NCBI GenBank assembly: GCA_018399795.1
Contig: JAGYOC010000142.1
Coordinates: forward strand, 1-15,505
DNA: 15,505 nt
Reading direction: 5' to 3'
Source: Dehalococcoidales bacterium
GTDB taxonomy: Bacteria; Chloroflexota; Dehalococcoidia; Dehalococcoidales; UBA5760
Part shown: positions 7,762 to 14,151 of the stretch, piece by piece
How the letters are laid out: each line of letters opens with the position of its first letter
How positions within the stretch are numbered: position 1 is the first letter of the stretch
Notes under the pieces: model-generated
The model's input: only the letters and a program-made list of their open reading frames with translations
What the model was told of the DNA's origin: nothing
Database searches by the model: none
Translations under genes and position numbers: made by a program

Positions 7762-7892
7762 ACAGAACTCCTTTCATATCAACGAAAGCAATATGGATAA
7801 CATCACGCCAAATTCGCAATAACCGGATACAATAAGTCAATAGAGGTGAATATACAGTCTCAGTTAAAACCTTATGTCAAGCTCAATGTCTA

Positions 7893-8771
7893 CTATGCAA
7901 CGGCCCTATCAGCAGCAATCACCATGCGCTGGAGTTTCTCAAAGGCAACTTCTCTGGGCAGAGTACGCAGGCCGCAGTCGGGGTGAATGGCTATCCTTTC
8001 CGGAGGCACCCGCTCGAGAGCTTTACCAATCAGGCCGGATATTTCCTCGATTTCTTCCACCCGCGTACTTTTGGTATCGATACAGCCCAGTCCCAGCACC
8101 TTGTCAGATAACTTTAGCTCGGGGTAATCAAGTATTTCGAGGCTTCCATCCCCCATAAAGGCATGGGAAAGCATCCTGATACCTTCCCACTCCAGCATAT
8201 CCCGGAATATAAGATTGACATTGCCGCAAACGTGCAATGCTACCGGGACATTCAGCCCCCGGGCTACAATCTCTACTGCTTCACGGGCGATATCCATAGG
8301 AGCACCAACGGAAAGGAATGGTTCATCAATCTGTATCCACTCTACACCGTTTCTCTGCAGGTCAAGGGCAATATCCAGGAGCGCCCTGGCCGTATCAAAA
8401 TAGACCTCCCGGTCGTGAAAACCCCGGTAGTGTCCCTCAATGGATGAGGAAAATACCAGAGTAACCGGTCCGGTGATGTTCCCTTTTACACGCTCTGCCA
8501 TACTACGGGTCACTTCAAGGTCCTGTAGAAATATATCGGGGTCTCCTTTGCCTATCTTTCCCCGGATCACCCCCCGGGAGCTGGCCCTATCATAGGCATA
8601 ACCGTCTATAGCCTGCGCAAAGTAACCTATCATATCGTATCTGGTTTGGCCATCGGTGACCAGGTCAACACCGGCATCAAGCTGGTCCTGTACCGACCTG
8701 ACCACGGCCTCCTTGCCCAGCTCGTCATAGCTAAAGGGATAGCTACCTATTACTGTGGTAAGCAAACTCAT
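7893..8771 (-). CDS. Short MetE-like (folate-independent type) methionine synthase
   Basis: A 292-residue protein equal to the C-terminal catalytic half of cobalamin-independent methionine synthase. It should transfer a methyl group to homocysteine bound at zinc. The zinc ligands are readable: His180-Val-Cys182 in ALHVCGN, Glu212 in SLEILD as a likely third ligand, and Cys266 in IHPDCGL. The IDEP motif (148-151) is also present. Full MetE (about 750 residues) needs its N-terminal half to handle methyl-tetrahydropteroyl-triglutamate. Short stand-alone forms in methanogens and anaerobic bacteria are believed to take the methyl group from a corrinoid instead. I chose the ATG at 8769-8771 rather than the in-frame GTG at 8792 because the promoter at 8798-8826 predicts transcription starting near 8791 and the family starts at LLTTVIGSYP. 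A G-rich ribosome site (AGGGGGG) precedes it. The fhs and corrinoid-activator genes in this window fit a corrinoid methyl donor, which remains inference. A different methyltransferase substrate is the alternative. Confidence 0.85.
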   Translation of the reverse strand: MSLLTTVIGSYPFSYDELGKEAVVRSVQDQLDAGVDLVTDGQTRYDMIGYFAQAIDGYAYDRASSRGVIRGKIGKGDPDIFLQDLEVTRSMAERVKGNITGPVTLVFSSSIEGHYRGFHDREVYFDTARALLDIALDLQRNGVEWIQIDEPFLSVGAPMDIAREAVEIVARGLNVPVALHVCGNVNLIFRDMLEWEGIRMLSHAFMGDGSLEILDYPELKLSDKVLGLGCIDTKSTRVEEIEEISGLIGKALERVPPERIAIHPDCGLRTLPREVAFEKLQRMVIAADRAVA

Positions 8772-8797
8772 TTTACGCACCCCCCCTGTCACCAGCC

Positions 8798-8826
8798 ATT
8801 ATACTAGAACCGCACGTTACAGTAAA
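8798..8826 (-). promoter_or_regulatory. Promoter of the methionine synthase gene
   Basis: Minus strand: -35 TTTACT (8821-8826, four of six), a 17-base spacer and a perfect -10 TATAAT (8798-8803). Transcription would start near 8791, about 20 bases before the ATG at 8771, which argues against the upstream in-frame GTG start. Confidence 0.6.
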
Positions 8827-8869
8827 ATACCGCTACCGAATAAATATAATTTGCCTTGAGAAGGTGAAT

Positions 8870-9850
8870 TCACAGGTGGAGTTCTATGATATCGCCATCC
8901 TCAAGAACATGGTTCCGCTTGGCCATCACCCCGTCGTGCTTCCCCGAACCCCAGATACGAGCGTACTTGAGATTGGCCCGGAAGTCCTTGTGTACCGCTT
9001 CGGCGGCATCAGCAAGGGTGCTTCCCCGGGCAATCACTATGGGGTCATCAAGCTCCGGCTTATGGCCAGGAGCCTTGGTATAAACGCGGATAATATCCAG
9101 CATCCGGTATACCTGGCAGCGCAGTTCTTCCAGCCCGATACCGGTACTGGCCGATACTGAGATAATCGGTAACGTACCGGGCAACTTCTCCTTCAGCCAC
9201 AGATATTTATCCCCGCTCCCTTCCAGATCCACCTTGTTGGCCACTACCATGGCCCTCTTGTGATAGATAATGGTTTCATCCCCGTTTTCCAGATTCCCCC
9301 CTATTAACCCCACCCGCATTTTACCAAGTTTGCGGACAATTTCCTCCATCTGGACCAGAGGTTCACCGGCCAGGTCTATCAACAAAATCACAGCATCAGC
9401 ACGTACCAGGAGGTGACGCATCCACCACTCGACGGGCTGTTCGCTGAAGGGCGGAGTATCCACCAATTGTATCTGGATATTTTCGAACTCCATCATTCCC
9501 GGGATGGCATTATAGGTGGTGAAGGGATAATCAGCCACCTGCGGCGCTGCCTTGGTTGTGCTGCCAACCAGCCGTGATTTACCGCTGTTGGGAAAACCAA
9601 CAATGACAACCTGGGCGGCACCCTCTTTCTCGATCAGCATCGAGGCCCTTTTTACCCCGGATTTCTTTTCCGCCTCCTGGGTCAGTTTGGCTATCCTGCG
9701 CCTGAGCTCAGCCTTGAGGTGATCGGTGCCCTTGTGCTTGGGCATAATTGCCAGCATTTCCTCAAGGGCCATCACCTTATCTTCAGGGTTTTTTACAGAC
9801 CGGAACCTCTTCTCAGCCTCAAAATACTGTGGTGGCAGATTGGCCGGCAT
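8870..9850 (-). CDS. DRG/Obg-like GTPase with C-terminal TGS domain
   Basis: A 326-residue translation-factor-class GTPase. A basic, charged helical N-terminus (residues 1-75, starting MPANLPPQY) precedes the G domain: G1 GFPNSGKS (85-92), G2 within YPFTT (108-112), G3 DTPP (131-134), G4 NKVD (205-208) and G5 near SVSAST. A TGS domain fills the last 70 residues (ending KYARIWGSGKHDGV and LEDGDIIELHL). Family members associate with ribosomes; the exact role in bacteria is unsettled. The G3 box reads D-T-P-P where most GTPases have D-T-P-G, so the glycine that normally contacts the gamma phosphate is replaced. The ATG lies three bases after the uvrC stop, and its ribosome site is inside the end of uvrC, so translation is probably coupled. 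It is the last gene of the operon. Confidence 0.9.
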   Translation of the reverse strand: MPANLPPQYFEAEKRFRSVKNPEDKVMALEEMLAIMPKHKGTDHLKAELRRRIAKLTQEAEKKSGVKRASMLIEKEGAAQVVIVGFPNSGKSRLVGSTTKAAPQVADYPFTTYNAIPGMMEFENIQIQLVDTPPFSEQPVEWWMRHLLVRADAVILLIDLAGEPLVQMEEIVRKLGKMRVGLIGGNLENGDETIIYHKRAMVVANKVDLEGSGDKYLWLKEKLPGTLPIISVSASTGIGLEELRCQVYRMLDIIRVYTKAPGHKPELDDPIVIARGSTLADAAEAVHKDFRANLKYARIWGSGKHDGVMAKRNHVLEDGDIIELHL

Positions 9851-9853
9851 TCT

Positions 9854-11671
9854 TTATAGCTGCTCCTTTACTCTTTTCGCCAGTTCCCGGTTCATATTGG
9901 TAACGGCAGCCAGATCCTCAACGGATGCCCTGCGGACGCCAGCAATGGAACCGAACCGGCGCAGCAATGCCCGGCGTCTCCGCATGCCGATACCGGAAAT
10001 CTCATCCAGGGCCGAGGCCATACTGTTACGGCTGCGTAACCTGCGGTGGTAACCAATGGCAAAACGGTGTGCCTCATCCCGGACACGTTCCAGCAGCTGT
10101 AGCCCCGCCGAGTTTCCGGGCAGCACTACCGGCTCACTCCTGCCAGGAATAAATACCGCCTCGTTTTCTTTGGCGATACTCACTACCGGCAAAGGCCCCA
10201 CTCCTGCTCTTTCTATCGCACCAAGGGCAGCATTGAGCTGACCCCTGCCACCATCGATCAATATCAGGTCCGGCATAACGGCCCAGTCACCAGAAGACCC
10301 GCCCAAACGCTTGAAGCGACGGCTGATTACCTCGGCAAGCATGGCATAATCATCGGCTCCGGGAACAGTCTTAATTCGGAAGCGCCGGTAAGCAGTGGTT
10401 TTCGGTCTTCCCTGCTCAAAGACCACCAGGCTACCCACCGCCATCCTGCCCTGAATATCGGAAATATCGTATCCCTCCAGGCGTAACGGCGGGCAGCGCA
10501 GGTTGAATTCACTCTTTATCTCTTCAAGAGCGGATTCAATAACTCTGGGAGCCGCCATTTGCCTGATCTTCATCTGTTCCAGCCCCTGGCAGGCATTCTC
10601 GGCAACAGTATCAACCAGAGCTTTTCTGCTACCACGCCGCGGTACATAAATCCGGACCTGACCCCCTCTTTTCGACCGCAACCAGTTCTGGATAAAATCC
10701 CTGTCCTCTGGAGGATGCTGCAACAGGAGCAGGGGGGGTATACCGGAAGCGGCATGATAGAACTGTTCTATGAAGCTGGTCATGATACGTGATGGCTCCT
10801 CAAAACGAGTGCCCTCCAGTACAAAGCTCTCCCGGCCCACCAGACGGCCACTCCGCACAAAGAATACCTGTGTATAGGTTTTATCCTTATCCCCGGCAAA
10901 GGCAATCACATCCTGCTCGCCGCTCACTCTGGCGGCCAGCTTCTGCGCATCGATAACTTCCCTGACCGCCCGGATTCGGTCCCGGAGCAGGGCAGCCTTT
11001 TCGAAGTCCAGTTTCCCGGAAGCCTCCTTCATACGGGCTTCAACCTCACGGATAACCCTTTCCTGCTTTCCTTCCAGGAACAGCACTATCTGCCGGATAA
11101 CACCGGCATACTCCTCTTTGCTCACAGCACCGATACATGGCCCCGGGCAACGCTTTATGTAATACTTGAGGCAGGGACGGGTATTGGTGCCGGTGAGTTG
11201 TTTTTTACAGGAGCGAACGGGAAAAATTTCCCTGATTACCTGTAGCGTCTGCCTCACCGAACGGGCACTGGTGAAGGGACCGAAATAACGACCGCCATCC
11301 TCTTCCAGGCGGCGGGTAACGTATATCCGGGGCCATTCGCTATCCATATCAACTTTGAGGTAGGGGAAGCTCTTGTCGTCCTTGAGACTGACGTTATAAC
11401 GGGGCCGGTATCGTTTGATGAGGTTGAGCTCCAGGATAAGTGCTTCCTGCTCCGATGAAGTAACAAAGAAATCGATATCAGCGATATCGCGCACCATACA
11501 CTGCGCTTTGGAAGATAGCTTCTTCCCTGACGAAAAATATGATTTTACCCGCTTGTGCAGGCTGGCTGCCTTGCCCACGTAGATGATATTCCCGGCGGTA
11601 TTCTTCATCAGATATACCCCCGGGGCATTTGGCAGTCGGCTTAATATTTCAAGAATAAAACTGTCTTTCAA
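9854..11671 (-). CDS. uvrC: Excinuclease ABC subunit C
   Basis: UvrC makes both incisions around bulky DNA damage after UvrA and UvrB have marked it. The 605-residue length is normal and all domains are present. These are the N-terminal GIY-YIG nuclease (PGVYLM and IIYVGKA, residues 17-35), four cysteines C155, C167, C175 and C179, the UVR domain that binds UvrB (about 207-240), the RNase H-like C-terminal nuclease (EGYDISDIQG, then LILIDGGRGQL and DEAHRFA), and a helix-hairpin-helix DNA-binding end (ISGIGMRRRRALLRRFGS). The cysteine spacing of 12, 8 and 4 equals that reported for the iron-sulfur cluster of E. coli UvrC. The start is a TTG at 11669-11671 with GAGG five bases upstream, overlapping the stop region of the previous gene (8-base gap). 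It is the middle gene between the UPF0145 protein and the GTPase. Confidence 0.97.
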   Translation of the reverse strand: MKDSFILEILSRLPNAPGVYLMKNTAGNIIYVGKAASLHKRVKSYFSSGKKLSSKAQCMVRDIADIDFFVTSSEQEALILELNLIKRYRPRYNVSLKDDKSFPYLKVDMDSEWPRIYVTRRLEEDGGRYFGPFTSARSVRQTLQVIREIFPVRSCKKQLTGTNTRPCLKYYIKRCPGPCIGAVSKEEYAGVIRQIVLFLEGKQERVIREVEARMKEASGKLDFEKAALLRDRIRAVREVIDAQKLAARVSGEQDVIAFAGDKDKTYTQVFFVRSGRLVGRESFVLEGTRFEEPSRIMTSFIEQFYHAASGIPPLLLLQHPPEDRDFIQNWLRSKRGGQVRIYVPRRGSRKALVDTVAENACQGLEQMKIRQMAAPRVIESALEEIKSEFNLRCPPLRLEGYDISDIQGRMAVGSLVVFEQGRPKTTAYRRFRIKTVPGADDYAMLAEVISRRFKRLGGSSGDWAVMPDLILIDGGRGQLNAALGAIERAGVGPLPVVSIAKENEAVFIPGRSEPVVLPGNSAGLQLLERVRDEAHRFAIGYHRRLRSRNSMASALDEISGIGMRRRRALLRRFGSIAGVRRASVEDLAAVTNMNRELAKRVKEQL

Positions 11672-11679
11672 CTCTGCCT

Positions 11680-12003
11680 CTACTCCAGAACTACAGCAGT
11701 TCCGTAGGCAAGCACTTCCGAGGCATTCTGCATTATCATCGATGTAGTCAGGCGTGCGCCGATAACGGCGTTGGCCCCCTTCGCCCCGGCATCCGCTATC
11801 ATTCGCTCGATCGCCTCCTCCCTTGCCTCCGACATCATCCCGGTATAATCTTTTATCTCTCCCCCCACAATGCTCTTGCCCCAGGCCATTACATCCCTGC
11901 CGACGTGCCTGGCACGGATGGTATTACCCTTGACCAAGCCGATTGTCTTCACCACGGACTTTCCGGACACAGAATCAGTAGTAGTAACCAGCATCTTGTC
12001 CAT
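11680..12003 (-). CDS. UPF0145/YbjQ-family (DUF74) protein
   Basis: A 107-residue protein of the YbjQ family (UPF0145, DUF74), a small beta-rich fold that forms pentamers in solved structures and whose function is unknown. It is sometimes labelled heavy-metal-binding without firm proof. Family marks are the N-terminal MLVTTTDSVSGK, a G-V-GN-IRARHVGRD block, the Arg/Glu-rich helix SEAREEAIERMIADAGAKGANAVIG, and the C-terminal YGTAVVLE strand. I chose the ATG at 12001-12003, which has GGGGG seven bases upstream. The frame is open to 12039, but that segment lies at or before the predicted transcription start. It is the first gene of the operon with uvrC (8-base gap) and the GTPase. Nothing in the sequence links it directly to DNA repair. 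Confidence 0.85.
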   Translation of the reverse strand: MDKMLVTTTDSVSGKSVVKTIGLVKGNTIRARHVGRDVMAWGKSIVGGEIKDYTGMMSEAREEAIERMIADAGAKGANAVIGARLTTSMIMQNASEVLAYGTAVVLE

Positions 12004-12041
12004 ATTTTTACCCCCGTTATCTGTCTTCATCAGCCACAAAA

Positions 12042-12071
12042 ATGATAACCCAGGGGGTTAAAAAACATCAA
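12042..12071 (-). promoter_or_regulatory. Promoter of the UPF0145-uvrC-GTPase operon
   Basis: Minus strand: -35 TTGATG (12066-12071, four of six), an 18-base spacer and -10 TATCAT (12042-12047, five of six). Transcription would start near 12035, about 30 bases before the chosen ATG at 12003. Confidence 0.5.
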
Positions 12072-12090
12072 ATCCATAGTGACCGACTGG

Positions 12091-12119
12091 TTGACTAAAC
12101 GATTTCCAGGCTATATGAT
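12091..12119 (+). promoter_or_regulatory. Promoter of the DHA2 exporter gene
   Basis: Plus strand: -35 TTGACT (12091-12096, five of six), a 17-base spacer and -10 TATGAT (12114-12119, five of six). The leader is about 115 bases and ends with a consensus AAGGAG (12228-12233) seven bases before the ATG at 12241. Confidence 0.65.
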
Positions 12120-12137
12120 ACGTCTAATCTGAGTATC
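12117..12137. promoter_or_regulatory. Possible operator for the exporter gene
   Basis: GATAC (12117-12121) and GTATC (12133-12137) form a 5-base inverted repeat with an 11-base centre, overlapping the -10 box and the predicted start of transcription. The size and place resemble TetR- or MarR-type operators, which commonly control DHA2 pumps. The arms are short, so chance is possible, and no regulator gene is adjacent. Confidence 0.25.
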
Positions 12138-12240
12138 CAAGTTCCCCGATATAAAGCACCCGGCCAAAAAGGCATTTATTGGCTCAATACAAGGAACCAG
12201 CGCAAGTTCTATCAAGATAAATTCAGCAAGGAGAATCATT

Positions 12241-13884
12241 ATGCGCCGGTGGTATGTACTGATAGTGCTTTCCCTGGCAATATTCGTCATCACGCTCGAT
12301 ACCACCATGATGAACGTCGCCATTACAGCACTATCCCGGGACCTGCATACTGATATTCAACACATTCAGATGGCGATAGCCATCTACTCACTGGTTATGG
12401 CGGCGGGTATGATTACCGGCGCCAAGATGGCCCGCATATACGGAACGAAGCGCATCTTTATCACCGGCGTAATCCTTTACACCACAGGAACCATAACGGC
12501 AGCGTTGAGCAGTAATATGCTGATGCTTACCCTAGGCTGGTCCGTCATCGAGGGCATCGGTGCATCTTTAATGATGCCGACAATACTTTCCTGTCTGATG
12601 ACAACCTACGGTGGCAAAGAACGGGTAAGGGCTTTCGCCGTTTATGCCGCCATCCTGGTCGGCGGGGCCGCCATCGGACCCATCGTCGGCGGCCTTTTCA
12701 CAACGTACGCTTCCTGGCGATGGGCATTCGGTATGGAGGCATTCATCATGGCAGCAGTACTCATTTTCTCCAGAATACTCGCCCCCCATGAGCCAAGCGG
12801 CAAGCGGCCGGGGCTGGACATCGGTGGTATCGCACTATGTACCACGGGACTGGTCTCGCTGGTAGTCGGCATAATCAGCGCCAATACCTACGGATGGTGG
12901 CAGGCAACAAAGCCACTGGTAATAGGCAGCCATAAAATCGCGCCGCTCGGCATATCCATCGCACCGCTAATGATGATTGCAGGGGGAGTTCTCCTGGCCT
13001 CATTCGTTTTCTGGTTAAGAAAACAGGAAAAGAAAGGAAATGACCCGCTGGTACCGACCTCCCTTTTCAGAAACCGATATTTCATCTGCGGAACGTCAAC
13101 GAACTTTATCATGCAGATGACGATCGGTGCAATACTCTTTGCCGTTCCCTTTTTCCTGCAGACAATACTTCACCTCAATGCCTTCCAGACGGGGCTGACT
13201 GTGATACCGCTGACCCTGTCAATGCTGGCAATGAGTTTTGTCACTGCCCGGCTGATAAATCGTATCCCGATTAAATACCTAATTATCGCCGGGATAGTCC
13301 TGATGATTGTTGGTGCCTTCATCATGGCAGATTCCTTCCACCCCGATATGTCGATGACCAGCCTGACGCCGGGACTGGTCCTTATAGGTACCGGTCTTGG
13401 CCTTGCCCTGTCCCAGATAGGAAACATTACCCTATCCTTTGCCAGGTCCAGTGAGACCGACGAAGCCTCAGGACTCTATGCCACATTTCTCAATCTGGGC
13501 CGCTCCATCGGCACCGCTGCAGTCGGCGCCGTCATGCTGAGCTCATTCCTCTCCGGCATAGTGGGAGGTATCGACGACAGCGCCAGCCTGCCACGGAAAG
13601 ACAAGGATGATTTGACGATATGGATAACGGAGAGCAGCCGGCGGATGAAATTCGATGAATTCGAAACCAAGCTGAAGGGGAAAATAGAAAATTACCCGGA
13701 CAGATACGTTGAAGAACTGGAGACCATCGGCATAAACGCGGCCGACAATTCTATGAGGATTACCTTTTACACCCTGGCCGGTGTCTTCGCAGGCAGCCTG
13801 GTGGCATCGCTTTTTCTGCCCGCGAGCAAAATGGTTTCCCGGGACGACGACACCGGGGAAGTAGAACCTCAAGCCATGTTATGA
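12241..13884 (+). CDS. DHA2-family (EmrB/QacA-type) 14-helix drug:proton antiporter
   Basis: A 547-residue inner-membrane exporter of the major facilitator superfamily, DHA2 group, expected to expel drugs or other amphipathic compounds in exchange for protons. Hydrophobic segments fit 14 helices. Family motifs are LDTTMMNVA in helix 1 (residues 19-27), motif A GAKMARIYGTKRIF in the 2-3 loop (60-73), motif C GGAAIGPIVGG in helix 5 (141-151) and the following SWRW (158-161). A hydrophilic stretch of about 65 residues, rich in charged residues, lies between the last two helices. The start ATG is fixed by AAGGAG. It stands alone, divergent from the UPF0145-uvrC operon and convergent with the small membrane protein gene. 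No EmrA-type adaptor is in the window. The substrate is unknown. Confidence 0.92.
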   Translation: MRRWYVLIVLSLAIFVITLDTTMMNVAITALSRDLHTDIQHIQMAIAIYSLVMAAGMITGAKMARIYGTKRIFITGVILYTTGTITAALSSNMLMLTLGWSVIEGIGASLMMPTILSCLMTTYGGKERVRAFAVYAAILVGGAAIGPIVGGLFTTYASWRWAFGMEAFIMAAVLIFSRILAPHEPSGKRPGLDIGGIALCTTGLVSLVVGIISANTYGWWQATKPLVIGSHKIAPLGISIAPLMMIAGGVLLASFVFWLRKQEKKGNDPLVPTSLFRNRYFICGTSTNFIMQMTIGAILFAVPFFLQTILHLNAFQTGLTVIPLTLSMLAMSFVTARLINRIPIKYLIIAGIVLMIVGAFIMADSFHPDMSMTSLTPGLVLIGTGLGLALSQIGNITLSFARSSETDEASGLYATFLNLGRSIGTAAVGAVMLSSFLSGIVGGIDDSASLPRKDKDDLTIWITESSRRMKFDEFETKLKGKIENYPDRYVEELETIGINAADNSMRITFYTLAGVFAGSLVASLFLPASKMVSRDDDTGEVEPQAML

Positions 13885-13928
13885 AGATAACGGCAGAACA
13901 GGCAACCCCTGCCGTAATGCCCCGGCAG

Positions 13929-13947
13929 TCACCGCTCAAGACGGTGA
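13929..13947 (+). terminator. Possible terminator of the exporter gene
   Basis: TCACCG (13929-13934) and CGGTGA (13942-13947) form a perfect 6-base stem with a 7-base loop, followed on the plus strand by a T-rich tract to about 13972. It overlaps the last codons of the convergent 71-residue protein gene. A second hairpin just upstream, ACGGCAG/CTGCCGT at 13890-13915, has no T-run. Confidence 0.4.
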
Positions 13948-14144
13948 TTATCTTCTCTTTCTTTACTTTTTCTCAACCTGGAACGGGCCGTCTTTATCAC
14001 CAGAACCAGCACTCCTGCTCCTATGGCACCAACCACCACCCGCAGGGCCAGATGAATATCGGCATTGGTAAAAAACCCCCGGCACCCGATGCCCATTACC
14101 GCCAGCACAACCACTCCCATTACGATGATACCGATATCACTCAT
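13929..14144 (-). CDS. Small two-helix membrane protein, function unknown
   Basis: I do not recognise this 71-residue protein. It has two hydrophobic segments (about residues 4-20 and 33-51) joined by a short loop with a Cys-Arg-Gly-Phe-Phe turn, and a strongly charged, Arg/Lys/Glu-rich C-terminal tail (52-71). No signal peptidase site is evident. I chose the ATG at 14142-14144 because AGG lies six bases upstream and the frame above it reads into the cysS coding end. It starts 7 bases after the cysS stop on the same strand, so it should share that transcript. The gene ends at a convergent hairpin shared with the exporter. The clear ribosome site and two-helix layout support a real gene, but no homologue can be named from sequence alone. 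Confidence 0.65.
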   Translation of the reverse strand: MSDIGIIVMGVVVLAVMGIGCRGFFTNADIHLALRVVVGAIGAGVLVLVIKTARSRLRKSKEREDNHRLER

Positions 14145-14151
14145 TGGATAC

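Noticed and set aside
8772..8792. GTG start giving seven more residues on the methionine synthase
   Set aside because: The promoter at 8798-8826 places the transcript start at about 8791, too late for initiation there.
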